Source of the DNA: Actinomadura citrea | GTDB lineage: Bacteria > Actinomycetota > Actinomycetes > Streptosporangiales > Streptosporangiaceae | Assembly (NCBI RefSeq): GCF_013409045.1 | Contig: NZ_JACCBT010000001.1 | Location: forward strand, 7,790,669 to 7,854,668 | Reading direction: 5' to 3' | Length of the DNA: 64,000 nt | Shown: positions 35,305 to 47,372 of the stretch, piece by piece | Position numbering within the stretch: position 1 is the stretch's first letter | Layout of the letters: each line of letters starts with the position of its first letter | Position numbers and translations under genes: made by a program | Notes under the pieces: model-generated | What the model saw: only the letters and a program-made list of their open reading frames with translations | Databases searched by the model: none | Told to the model about the DNA's origin: nothing

Positions 35305-35308
35305 GGCC

Positions 35309-36400
35309 ATGACCTTCCACACCCCGCCGGCTCCCCGCGCGCCGCACGGATTCCGCCGCTGGCGGCGGACACGCCCCTTCTGGGGAGGCGTGTTCGCCGT
35401 CCTCGGCGGCGTCGAGCTGGTCGCGATCCCGCTGGCCCCGATGCCGCTCGTCGTCCACCAGGGCATGGCCGGCGTGGCCAGCTGGCTCATCGGCGCGCTG
35501 CTCGTCACCGCGGGCGCGCTGCTGTGGTTCCAGCCCGCCCAGCGCAGCTTCTACGGCATCCTCGCGGTCCTGCTGTCACTGGCGTCGTTCCTCACGTCCA
35601 ACTTCGGCGGGTTCCTCGTCGGGATGCTGCTGGGCGTGCTCGGCGGAGCCCTCGGCTTCGCCTGGTCGCCCGCCCCGGACGGGCACCGGCCGGGCGCGGC
35701 GCCGCGGGACGCCCGTCACGCGACGCACGGGGCGCATGCGGCGCCGCGCGGCGGGCGGCTGACGGCCCTGGCGATCCCGGCCGTCCTGGGGATGCACCTG
35801 CTCGCCCCGGCGCCGTCGCCGTCCCCGTCCTCCTCGGCGGCCCCGTCCTCGGCGACGCCGTCCCCCTCGGCTACACCGCCCGCGAGCCGGGCACCGTCGC
35901 AGCAGCCCCCCACGAGCGCGCCCCCCGCGCCCACCACAACGCCCTCTCCCACCGCGACGCCCTCTCCCACCACCCCAGCTCCGGCCAAGGACGCGGGAAC
36001 CGGACCGCGCCTCTACGCCGACGCCGGGACGCTGCGCGCCGACTCGCTGACGATGTCGGGGCTCAGCTACGACGGCGTCGCCTCCCTCCCCTCGGCGGGC
36101 GGGGCGGTGCAGGCGCTGAAGTTCAGCATGACCAAGGCCGTCCTGAAGAACGTCGACCAGACGGTCGCGCACGGCGGCGCCGCCGCGCGGACCCGGACCG
36201 GCAGCCTCACGCTGACCGGCGGCGTCGTCATGTACACGACGAAGATGTCGTCCAAGCTGCTGGGCATCCCGGTGACCTTCACCCCGGCGGCTCCGCCGCC
36301 GCTGACGCTGCCCTACATGGTGATGACGGACGTCGTCTCCGAGCAGCCCGCCGTCACCGCCGGCGGGGCGCAGATCAGCGGCCTCGCCGCCACCGGGTGA
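35309..36400 (+). CDS. DUF6114 membrane protein with C-terminal DUF6230-like domain
   Basis: The 363-residue protein has four hydrophobic helices in residues 23-118 (FWGGVFAVLGGVELVAIPLAPM, and SFYGILAVLLSLASF), the DUF6114 pattern. A short hydrophobic segment (150-167) and a Ser/Pro/Thr-rich linker (168-228) follow. The beta domain at 235-363 begins YADAGTLRADSLTMSGLSYDG and is related to the preceding DUF6230 protein. It starts four bases after that gene, so the two form one unit. Its 3' end overlaps the convergent kinase gene by 88 bases. Confidence 0.8.
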   Translation: MTFHTPPAPRAPHGFRRWRRTRPFWGGVFAVLGGVELVAIPLAPMPLVVHQGMAGVASWLIGALLVTAGALLWFQPAQRSFYGILAVLLSLASFLTSNFGGFLVGMLLGVLGGALGFAWSPAPDGHRPGAAPRDARHATHGAHAAPRGGRLTALAIPAVLGMHLLAPAPSPSPSSSAAPSSATPSPSATPPASRAPSQQPPTSAPPAPTTTPSPTATPSPTTPAPAKDAGTGPRLYADAGTLRADSLTMSGLSYDGVASLPSAGGAVQALKFSMTKAVLKNVDQTVAHGGAAARTRTGSLTLTGGVVMYTTKMSSKLLGIPVTFTPAAPPPLTLPYMVMTDVVSEQPAVTAGGAQISGLAATG

Positions 36401-37782
36401 TCGGGCGCGCCGCCCAGCGCGCCGGTGCCCAGCCTGCCGCGCAGGATGAACGCGCCCAGCAGCACCGCCGCCACGACGAGGACGACCGCGACCGTGACGA
36501 CCAGCACCGTCTTGCGGCGCTCCCCGCCGCCGCGGGGCCGGTCGTGGACGGGCGGCGGCGGAGGCTGCTGCCAGTTCGCGTACTGCTGCGGCTGCTCCCA
36601 CGGCGGAGGCGTCTGCGGCGGAAGGCTCGGATGCGGCTGCCGCACGGACGGGTGCTGCACGGACGGGTGCTGGGACGGGGGCGGCGCCCACTCCGTCCCC
36701 ACCAGCGTCCGCGGCTCCGGATCCGGCCGGGGAGGGGACGGCGGCGGGCGGTGCGGGGCGCCGCGGTCCTGGAACCGGCCCGGGTCGCGGCGGGTCACCG
36801 GGTCGGGCTCGCCGCCCTTGCCCGCGTCGCGGCGCGTGACCGGGTCGAGGTCCTCGGGGTCGAGGACGGTCTCCGAGGCGTCATCGGGCCGGCCGCCGGG
36901 CAGGTAGCGGGCGGACGGCTCGTCCGTCATCGTCTCGTTCGCCACCGGCGGCCGCGGCGGGGACGGCTGCGGCATGGCCGCGACCTGGGTGAGCATCGGC
37001 AGCGCCTGCGCCGCCGTCATCCGGCCGAACGGCTCGCGCGCGAGCAGCCCCTCCAGCACCCGGCCGAGCGGCCCCGCGTTCCGCGCGGGCGGCACGGGCT
37101 CGGTCAGCGCGGCCTGCAGCGACGACATCGCGTCGGACCGCTCGTAGGGGGAGCGGCCCTCCACGGCCGCGTACAGCGTCGCGCCGAGCGCCCACAGGTC
37201 GGAGGCGGGGACCGCGCGCTCGCCCTGCACCCGCTCCGGCGCGATGTAGGCGGGCGATCCCATGACCAGGCCCGTCTGGGTGAGCGTCGAGTCGCCCTCC
37301 ATCTGCGCGATGCCGAAGTCGGTGAGCACGGCCCGCCCCGTGTCGGTGACCAGCACGTTGCTGGGCTTGACGTCGCGGTGCAGGATGCCCTTCTGGTGGG
37401 CGTGCTGGAGCGCCCCGAGCATCTGCAGCCCGATGTCGGCGACCCGGCGGTGCTCCATCGGGCCGCGCTCGATGATGTCCTGCAGCGACGGCGCGAGGAC
37501 CAGCTCCATCACGATCCAGGGACGGTCCGACTCCTCGACGACGTCGTGGACGGTCACCACCCCGGAGTGGTTCAGCCGCGCCGACGCGCGGGCCTCGCGG
37601 AACGTCCGCTCGTACAGGACGGCGCGCTCCGCGTCGCTCAGCCCGGGCGGGAGCACGACCTCCTTCACCGCGACCTCGCGGTCCAGCATGGTGTCGAAGG
37701 CGCGCCACACGGTGCCCATGCCGCCGCGGCCGACCACCGAGTCGAGCCGGTAGCGGTTACCGAGCAGACGTGCCTGTGCCAT
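36313..37782 (-). CDS. PknB-type Ser/Thr kinase lacking an extracellular sensor domain
   Basis: The 489-residue protein has the full kinase domain at residues 11-270: glycine loop GRGGMG, Lys40 in VAVKEV, H135-R-D137-VKPSN, D155-FG, and APERV. A disordered Pro/Gln-rich juxtamembrane region and one helix (VLVVTVAVVLVVAAVLLGAFI) follow. Only ~35 residues remain outside, against 150-170 in the two upstream paralogs. The last ~29 codons are antisense to the end of the DUF6114 gene. ATG 37782 sits 22 bases after the second kinase's stop. Third gene of the kinase operon. Confidence 0.87.
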   Translation of the reverse strand: MAQARLLGNRYRLDSVVGRGGMGTVWRAFDTMLDREVAVKEVVLPPGLSDAERAVLYERTFREARASARLNHSGVVTVHDVVEESDRPWIVMELVLAPSLQDIIERGPMEHRRVADIGLQMLGALQHAHQKGILHRDVKPSNVLVTDTGRAVLTDFGIAQMEGDSTLTQTGLVMGSPAYIAPERVQGERAVPASDLWALGATLYAAVEGRSPYERSDAMSSLQAALTEPVPPARNAGPLGRVLEGLLAREPFGRMTAAQALPMLTQVAAMPQPSPPRPPVANETMTDEPSARYLPGGRPDDASETVLDPEDLDPVTRRDAGKGGEPDPVTRRDPGRFQDRGAPHRPPPSPPRPDPEPRTLVGTEWAPPPSQHPSVQHPSVRQPHPSLPPQTPPPWEQPQQYANWQQPPPPPVHDRPRGGGERRKTVLVVTVAVVLVVAAVLLGAFILRGRLGTGALGGAPDHPVAARPLICAPPAVTAGCSETTSVITM

Positions 37783-37804
37783 CTCTAGAAGGTCCCCCCA
37801 CTGG

Positions 37805-39520
37805 TCATCCCACCCCGGAGGGCTGGAACGTGTCGAGCACATTGTTCACGAGTGTCTCGTTCTCGTTCCACTGGGAGGTGGGTACCGCCACCACCACGGC
37901 GAAGGGCCGGCCGTCCACCATCACGCCGCGGTCCCTCGCGCGCGTGCCGCCCGAGCGGGACCAGGTGAACTCGATGTCGGCCGCGGGCCGCCCGGCGACG
38001 GTCGTGCGGGTGATCTCTCCGATCCGCTGGAAGCCCTGGAGCTTGCCGTCGGCGATCGCCTCCCGCTCCCAGGTGACCCAGTGCTCGTAGGGGTCGCCGG
38101 ACCAGACCGTCCGGTCGACCTGCACGTAGGCGCTGGACGCGGGGTCGGTCCAGACGACGCTGTTGCCCTGCACCGAGCGCCGCCACCCGCGCGGAACCGC
38201 GATCGTGTAGCCGGGCCCGCTCGCGCGGACGAGCCCGTCGGGCAGCCGCGGCGGGCTCGAACTCGACGCGGGCGCGGGGTCGTCCGACGGCGTGGTCGGG
38301 GTGGTCTGCGTGGTCGGCGTCGTCTGCCCCCCGGCCTGCGGCGGGTGCGACACGCCCGGCCCGCCGGCCGAGGAGCCCTTCGGCCAGAAGGCGAACCCGG
38401 CGACCGCCAGGACCGCCGCCGCCACGACGACGCCGGCGAGGACCGGCAGGGCCGGGGACTTCCTGCGCGCCGGCGCGGACGGGTGCCCCTGCGTCCACTG
38501 CGTGCCCGTTCCCGGCGGGTAGTGGTCCGTCGTCTCGGGCGGGACGGGCACCGGAATGGACGCCTGCGCGTGCGTGGACGACTGCGCCTGCGTGGACGAC
38601 TCCGACGCGGGCGACCGGCCGGGCGGGAACGACGCGGTCCAGGTGGCGCCGGCGGCCGCGGCCGTCGCCTCGTTCGCGGCGATCTGCGCGGCGGCCGCGT
38701 CCGCGGCGTGCCCGGAGGCGACCGCCTTGAGCGCCTCCTCGGCCCGGTCCCCGGTCATCCGCCGCACCGGGTCGCGTTCCAGCAGCCCGGTGAGGACGGG
38801 CGCCAGCGGCCCCGCGTTCCTCGGCGGCGGGACGTCCTGCGTCATCACGGCGGCGAGGACCGCCATCGCGTCGCTGCGGTGGTGCGGCGCCCTGCCCTCC
38901 GTCGCCGCGTACAGGGTGGCTCCGAGCGCCCACAGGTCGGACGCGGGGATCGCCGGGTCGCCGTTCACCCGCTCCGGCGACATGTACGCGGGCGACCCCA
39001 TGATCAGCCCGGTGCCGGTGAGGGTGGCGTCGCCCGCCACCTGCGCGATGCCGAAGTCGGTGAGCACGGCCCGGTCGTCGCCGGTGACCAGCACGTTCGC
39101 CGGCTTGACGTCGCGGTGCAGGACGCCGATCGCGTGCGCCGCCCGCAGCGCGCCCGCGATCTGCGCGCCGATCGTCGCGACCCGTCCGGGCGGCAGCGGG
39201 CCGTCCTCCTCCACGACCTCCTGGAGGGAGCGGGCCCGCACCAGCTCCATGACGATCCACGGCCGGCCGTCCTCGTCCACGACGTCGTGTACGGTCACGA
39301 CGCCCGGGTGGTTCAGCCTGGCCGAGGCGCGGGCCTCGCGCAGCGTCCGGCGGTGCCGGTTCTCGCGCTCCTCGTCGCTCAGCCCCGCGGGCAGCACGAC
39401 CTCCTTGACCGCGACCTCGCGGTCGAGGGTCTCGTCGGTGGCGCGCCACACGGTGCCCATGCCGCCGCGTCCGACGACCGATGCGAGCCGGTACCGACCG
39501 GCCAGCAGCCGCCCTTCCAT
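37805..39520 (-). CDS. PknB-type transmembrane Ser/Thr kinase with PsbP/lipoprotein-like sensor domain
   Basis: The 571-residue protein has kinase motifs GRGGMG, Lys39, HRDVKPAN, DFGIAQ and SPERV in residues 10-270. A membrane helix lies near 363-385 (VLAGVVVAAAVLAVAGFAF). The ~150-residue extracellular domain contains GYTIAVPRGWRRSVQGNSVVWTD and is homologous to that of the third kinase. Its ATG overlaps the preceding stop by one base (TGATG). The outside domain probably senses a cell-wall or small-molecule ligand. Confidence 0.9.
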   Translation of the reverse strand: MEGRLLAGRYRLASVVGRGGMGTVWRATDETLDREVAVKEVVLPAGLSDEERENRHRRTLREARASARLNHPGVVTVHDVVDEDGRPWIVMELVRARSLQEVVEEDGPLPPGRVATIGAQIAGALRAAHAIGVLHRDVKPANVLVTGDDRAVLTDFGIAQVAGDATLTGTGLIMGSPAYMSPERVNGDPAIPASDLWALGATLYAATEGRAPHHRSDAMAVLAAVMTQDVPPPRNAGPLAPVLTGLLERDPVRRMTGDRAEEALKAVASGHAADAAAAQIAANEATAAAAGATWTASFPPGRSPASESSTQAQSSTHAQASIPVPVPPETTDHYPPGTGTQWTQGHPSAPARRKSPALPVLAGVVVAAAVLAVAGFAFWPKGSSAGGPGVSHPPQAGGQTTPTTQTTPTTPSDDPAPASSSSPPRLPDGLVRASGPGYTIAVPRGWRRSVQGNSVVWTDPASSAYVQVDRTVWSGDPYEHWVTWEREAIADGKLQGFQRIGEITRTTVAGRPAADIEFTWSRSGGTRARDRGVMVDGRPFAVVVAVPTSQWNENETLVNNVLDTFQPSGVG

Positions 39521-41373
39521 CAGGCCTCCGCGGGCTTGAAGAACCGGTAGACCGGCTGGAGTTCGGAGTACACCTCGTCCCAGTCGCCGGCGGGGGCCCG
39601 GAGCAGGATCGCGTAGCCGTGCCCCTTCGTCACGAACCCGCGGTTGAGGATGTGCACCCGGCCTCCGTCGCCGTCGTAGGTGAACTCCCAGTCCGCCGAC
39701 TTGTCGCCGTTCCCGGTGTCGGGGACCGGCGGGTGGTCCCCGGTCGCCGCGATCCTGAGCTTCCGGTAGCCGGGCCAGCCGGAGCCGCCCCGCTCCTGGC
39801 GCCGCCAGTCGTCGATCGCGCTGGCGCCCGGGTCGTCGGTCTGGTCGATCTGGATGTAGGTCTTGCGGCCGGGGGCGTAGAAGAAGTCGCCGCCGTTCTT
39901 GCGCTCGGGTCCCTTCCAGTCATCCGGGACGGGAACGGAGTAGCCGCTGCGATCCTTGTGCGTCCTGAACCCGGCGGGGAGGGCCGGGCTCGGGTCCTTG
40001 GACTTGACCGGGGAGGACGAGGAGGCCTTCCCGGTGGCGGGCGGCGTCGACGCGCTCTTCTTCTGCCCCTTCGCGTCGTCGTCGCCGCCGCTGCTGGCCA
40101 GCGCGATCCCCGCGACGACCAGGATGACGAGCAGCACCACACCCGCGATGATCAGCACGTTGCGGTTGGACGCGAGCGCGGGGCGCCCGGTGGACGGGTG
40201 GTGGGTGGTGGGCGGGAAGTGGGTGTCCGGCCCGGGCTCGGGCCTGTCGCCCGGGACCGTCACCCGCCCGGCGGGCTGGGTGCGGGGGCCCGGCCGCCAC
40301 GAGCGGACCCGGTCGGGGTCGGGCGCGGTCTCGGCGGGGTTCGCGGACTCGGGCGCGCTCCGCGCCTCCCTCGGCAGGTCGAAGCTGGTGAGCTGGTCGG
40401 GGCGGGCGCCGGCGTCCGCCGGGCGGAGCGCCTCGCCGGGCGCCTCCGGCATGGTCGTCTGCGTGCCCGGCGCCTCCTCGACCGGGTACTCGACGGCCAT
40501 CGTCCGCTGGGTGTCGACGGTCTCCTGCCGGACGATCTCGTCCAGCATCCGGCCGGCCTCGATCGCGTCCATCCGCTGATCGGGGTTCTTGCGCAGCAGG
40601 CCCTCGATGACCGGGACGAGCCGGCCGCCCTTCTCCGGCGGGTCGGGCTCGTCGGAGATCACCGCGACCAGCGCGGCCATCGGCTCGGGACGCTCGAACG
40701 GCGACTTGCCGTGCAGCATCGCGTACAGGGTGACGCCCAGCGACCACAGGTCGGAGGCCGGCCCGGCGACGCGGCCGCGGGCGCGCTCCGGCGCGATGTA
40801 GGCGGGCGAGCCCATGACGAGCCCGGTCTGGGTGAGGGTGGCGTCGCCCGAGGCGGTCGCGATGCCGAAGTCGGTGAGCACGGCGCGCTCGCCCATCCGC
40901 CCCGTGCCGGTGATCAGCACGTTGCTCGGCTTGACGTCGCGGTGCAGCACCCCGGCCTCGTGCGCGGCGTGCAGCGCGGCGAGCATCTGCCGGGCGATCT
41001 CCGCGGCGCGGCGGGGCTCCATCGGCCCGTCCTGCTTGATCACCTGGTCCAGGGAGCGAGCCCTGATGAGCTCCATGATGATCCAGGGGCGGTCGTCCTC
41101 CTCGACGACGTCGTAGACGGCGACGACGCCGGGGTGGCTGAGCCTGGCCGCGGTGCGGGCCTCACGGAACGTGCGCTTGTGGTGCACGGCGCGTTCCTCA
41201 TCGGTGAGACCATGCGGGAGGATGACCTCCTTCACCGCAACGTCACGACCGAGGACCTCATCGTGCGCCTGCCAGACCGTCCCCATGCCGCCTCGGCCGA
41301 CCTGGGTCACCAGGCGGTATCGGCGGGCGAGCAACCGCTCACCGGTGGGTTCATTTGGCATATCCGCGACCAT
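39520..41373 (-). CDS. PknB-type transmembrane Ser/Thr kinase, first of three in tandem
   Basis: The ~617-residue protein has a complete kinase domain (GRGGMG, catalytic Lys48, HRDVKPSN, DFGIAT, APERARG), a long disordered linker, a helix (VLIIAGVVLLVILVVAGIAL) and an extracellular domain (RSGYSVPVPDDWKGPERKNGGDFFYAPG) resembling that of the second kinase. ATG 41373 and ATG 41361 are both possible starts; neither has a strong SD site, and the transcript could be leaderless. It is divergent from lysX across a 146-base region, so cell-envelope control is a natural guess. Confidence 0.9.
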   Translation of the reverse strand: MVADMPNEPTGERLLARRYRLVTQVGRGGMGTVWQAHDEVLGRDVAVKEVILPHGLTDEERAVHHKRTFREARTAARLSHPGVVAVYDVVEEDDRPWIIMELIRARSLDQVIKQDGPMEPRRAAEIARQMLAALHAAHEAGVLHRDVKPSNVLITGTGRMGERAVLTDFGIATASGDATLTQTGLVMGSPAYIAPERARGRVAGPASDLWSLGVTLYAMLHGKSPFERPEPMAALVAVISDEPDPPEKGGRLVPVIEGLLRKNPDQRMDAIEAGRMLDEIVRQETVDTQRTMAVEYPVEEAPGTQTTMPEAPGEALRPADAGARPDQLTSFDLPREARSAPESANPAETAPDPDRVRSWRPGPRTQPAGRVTVPGDRPEPGPDTHFPPTTHHPSTGRPALASNRNVLIIAGVVLLVILVVAGIALASSGGDDDAKGQKKSASTPPATGKASSSSPVKSKDPSPALPAGFRTHKDRSGYSVPVPDDWKGPERKNGGDFFYAPGRKTYIQIDQTDDPGASAIDDWRRQERGGSGWPGYRKLRIAATGDHPPVPDTGNGDKSADWEFTYDGDGGRVHILNRGFVTKGHGYAILLRAPAGDWDEVYSELQPVYRFFKPAEA

Positions 41374-41519
41374 ATCGACTTTTGCTGACAACCTTGGACT
41401 GAGAGTGCAAGCCACATCCCCCTACCCGTACGACGTCCGAGATCACCACGCGGTTCGCCGCCGACCGGGCGCGCGGGTGCGGAGACGTGATCGACGTGCG
41501 ACCCGGTAGGAAGGGGACC

Positions 41520-44815
<3,296 letters not shown>

Positions 44816-44819
<4 letters not shown>

Positions 44820-45340
44820 AGGCTCCGCGGCGCGGGCCGCAACCCCTCCCCCGCGAGCCACGCCCGCGCCGCCCCCCGCCGGGCGTCCTCCCCTTCGGGC
44901 AGGTCGCCCGGCGGGACGGGCAGCCCCTCCGCCTCGTCCGCCGGGTGCACGTCCCCGCGCTCGGGATCGAGCACCTGGAACCCGTCCTCCATCGCCGCGG
45001 CCACCGCCCCCAGATCGACGGGAAGCGGAGCCAGCCCGGTCGGCGCCCGCACCCCGAGGGCGGCGGCCAGTTCGTCCGCCAGCTCGGCGTCGCCGGGCAG
45101 ACCGCGCTCGTTCAGCTCGTCCAGGCACGCGAGGGCGAGGGGCCGCACGTCACGCCCCTGCGCCAGGGCGGCGACGAGCACGTCCCCGGCGTACTGGAGC
45201 ACGGGAGTCAGCGGACGCCCCCGGAGCAGGCCGGCGTCCCCGAACCCCCGGTGCGCGGCCGCCCGCAACCGCGCCAACGCCTCCTCGCCCCATTCCGTCA
45301 CGCACACATTTGTACAGACATCCTCCGACAAACGCTCCAT
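44816..45340 (-). CDS. Unrecognised 174-residue acidic protein
   Basis: I do not recognise a family. The protein is soluble, acidic and Ala/Leu-rich, with helical N-terminal and middle parts (WGEEALARLRAAAHRGFGD, VLQYAGDVLVAALAQG) and a loop-rich C-terminus. It starts directly after the stop of the next gene upstream (TGA then ATG) so the two are one operon. Its end overlaps the lysX stop by four bases, tail to tail. Codon bias is normal, supporting a real gene. Confidence 0.65.
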
Positions 45341-45721
45341 TCACCGGCCGCGCTTGTCCTCCACGTGCACGACCGTGAGTTCGAGCCCGTCCTGACCACG
45401 CTTGGAACGTCCGAGAAGGCCCACCGTCAGATCGGTCGCGTCGGTCCCGGCCTCCTCGGGTGCGACATAGGTGAGGATGTCGTTGTGATGCCCGTACACG
45501 GCCCAGCCCGGCGCCTGGTCGAGATCTATCGTCCCGAAGTCACCGGCCGGAGTGCCCCCGTGGACGGGCCCGTACTCGCGCAGCAGCTCCACCGCCTGCG
45601 CGCTCAGGTCGTCTCCGGGCTCCATCAGAATGACGCACGTGCCGTTCTCGAACAGCACCCACGACTTCTCGTCGCCCTGAATGACATCCCGCCAAACCTG
45701 GACCAGTTCCTCGGTGATCAT
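45341..45721 (-). CDS. Unrecognised 126-residue protein
   Basis: The protein begins MITEELVQVWRDVIQGDEKSW and includes FENGTCVILMEPGDDL and GWAVYGHHNDILTYV, looking like a small alpha/beta cytosolic domain. No family recognised. ATG 45721 lacks a clear SD site, and GTG 45757 in the same frame would add 12 residues. It is the first gene of a two-gene operon and is divergent from the membrane hydrolase at 45818. Confidence 0.65.
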   Translation of the reverse strand: MITEELVQVWRDVIQGDEKSWVLFENGTCVILMEPGDDLSAQAVELLREYGPVHGGTPAGDFGTIDLDQAPGWAVYGHHNDILTYVAPEEAGTDATDLTVGLLGRSKRGQDGLELTVVHVEDKRGR

Positions 45722-45817
45722 GGGCGTGATTGTGCCGGTCTCCCCCGATAATCGCACTCCGATTACGCACCGTCCCTGTTCCGGACACTCTGGCACCCTG
45801 GCGCTGGACGGTGAACG

Positions 45818-47326
45818 GTGACAAAGCCACAGATCGTGGCGGTGGTGGTGGGGGTGGTTTGCGCTCTCGTCGGGGGTGTGGGGGTGCTGGCCGCGGATGC
45901 CGGTCTCCAGCGGCGGGGCGCGGTGGTGGACGGGGTGCCGGTCGAGATCGTGCGGGACGCCGGAGCGTCCGGGCGGGTGCCGGGGGTCGTGGTGGCGCAC
46001 GGGCTCGGGGCCGGCGGCCGCCTGATGCGGGGGTTCGCGGACACGCTGGCGCGGCGCGGGTACGCGGTGGCCCTGGTCGATCTCGCGGGGCACGGGGCCA
46101 GCAGGCGGCGACTCCCTGGGAACGGGGTCGGCCCGGCCGCGGACGCGCGGCTCGACCGTGATCTGGACGTCGCCGTCACCCGTCTGCGGGCCATGCCGTG
46201 GGTGGACGGCGAGCGCATCGGGCTCGTCGGGCACTCACTGGGGGCCGCCGCGGTCATCCGGTACGGCGCGGCACATCCGTCCGTCGGGGCGACCGTCGCG
46301 ATCTCGCAGGGGGCGATGGCGGTGCCGGCGTCCGACCGTAACGTGCTGCTGGTCGCCGGTGGCCTGGAGTTCCCCGCGTATCGGGACGGCGCCGTCCAAG
46401 CGCTGCACGACGTCTACCCGGAGGGGCGGACAGGGGCGACGTACGGCGATCCGCGGGGCGGGACGGCACGGCGGACCGTCATCGTCGGGGGCGTCGAGCA
46501 CGTCGGCGTGCTGTTCAGTCCGCGCACCCATCGCGAGACCGGCGCCTGGCTCGACGCGGCGTTCGGGCGGCGCTCGGCTCCGGTCCCGGACGTGCGCGCC
46601 GTCCAGCGGGCGGGGTCGGCGCTGCTGCTGCATCTGGCGGCGGTGCTGACCTTCGGGGCGATCGCCGCGGCGCTGCTCGGTCGCCCCGCGGACGACCGCG
46701 CGGCGCGCCGTCGCGTCTCGGTGCGTTTCGCGCTGGTCGCGGCGGCGTTCGCGGTCGGAGCGGCGGTGCCCGTGATGCGGGTCTTCCGGTTGCCGCTCGC
46801 GGTGGCCGGTCCGCTCGCCGGGTTCTTCGGCGTCGCCGGCGTGGTGGCGCTCGTCTGCGCGAGGGACGCCGGTGTCCTCGGCGGACGGCCCCGGGCGCGG
46901 ACCGTGGCGGCGGCGGCCGTCCTCGTCGCCTTGACCGCGGTGTCGTTCGCCGTCCCGGCCCAGCTGGGGTGGGCGCACGCGGTGCCGGTGGGCGCGCGGG
47001 TGTGGGCGCTCGTCCCGATCACCGTGGGCACCGCCCTGTACTGCCTCGGCGTCGAGGCGCTGTGCGCCGGCCATGAGCGGCTGACCGCGATCGGCGTGCA
47101 CGCCTGGGCGGCGTCGGCCGCGCTGGCCGCCCTCCTCGCGGCCGCCCTCGTCGGGGCCGTCTCGTCCTTCGTGCTGCTGGTGTCGCCGCTGATCGCCGGT
47201 CTCCTGGTCTGGCAGGGCGCCCAGGCGGCGGCGCTGCGCGCCATCCGCGCCCCGGCGTGGGTGACCGCGCTCGTCGGCGGCGTCCTGCTGGCCTGGCCGC
47301 TCGCGGTCACCATGCCGATCACCTGA
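45818..47326 (+). CDS. Alpha/beta hydrolase with C-terminal multi-spanning membrane domain
   Basis: The 502-residue protein has an N-terminal helix (residues 5-25) and an alpha/beta-hydrolase domain with VVVAHGLGAGGRLMRGFAD, nucleophile elbow GHSLGA and probable catalytic His in GVEHVGVLFS. About eight further hydrophobic helices fill residues 265-500. The hydrolase domain would lie outside the cell if the first helix is a simple anchor. GTG 45818 gives MTKPQIVAVVVGVV. Substrate unknown. Confidence 0.8.
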   Translation: MTKPQIVAVVVGVVCALVGGVGVLAADAGLQRRGAVVDGVPVEIVRDAGASGRVPGVVVAHGLGAGGRLMRGFADTLARRGYAVALVDLAGHGASRRRLPGNGVGPAADARLDRDLDVAVTRLRAMPWVDGERIGLVGHSLGAAAVIRYGAAHPSVGATVAISQGAMAVPASDRNVLLVAGGLEFPAYRDGAVQALHDVYPEGRTGATYGDPRGGTARRTVIVGGVEHVGVLFSPRTHRETGAWLDAAFGRRSAPVPDVRAVQRAGSALLLHLAAVLTFGAIAAALLGRPADDRAARRRVSVRFALVAAAFAVGAAVPVMRVFRLPLAVAGPLAGFFGVAGVVALVCARDAGVLGGRPRARTVAAAAVLVALTAVSFAVPAQLGWAHAVPVGARVWALVPITVGTALYCLGVEALCAGHERLTAIGVHAWAASAALAALLAAALVGAVSSFVLLVSPLIAGLLVWQGAQAAALRAIRAPAWVTALVGGVLLAWPLAVTMPIT

Positions 47327-47372
47327 ACCGCCGCCCGCCCGCGATGCGCGCCGCCGGTCGGACCGGTGAGCG

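Noticed and set aside
45818..47326. The membrane hydrolase as a dedicated part of the upstream unknown operon
   Set aside because: It is on the opposite strand with a separate promoter region, so a joint function cannot be supported.
47354..47366. CCGGTC-G-GACCGG as a terminator between the hydrolase and helicase-like genes
   Set aside because: A 6-base stem with a 1-base loop cannot form a normal hairpin, and there is no T-run; too weak to call.
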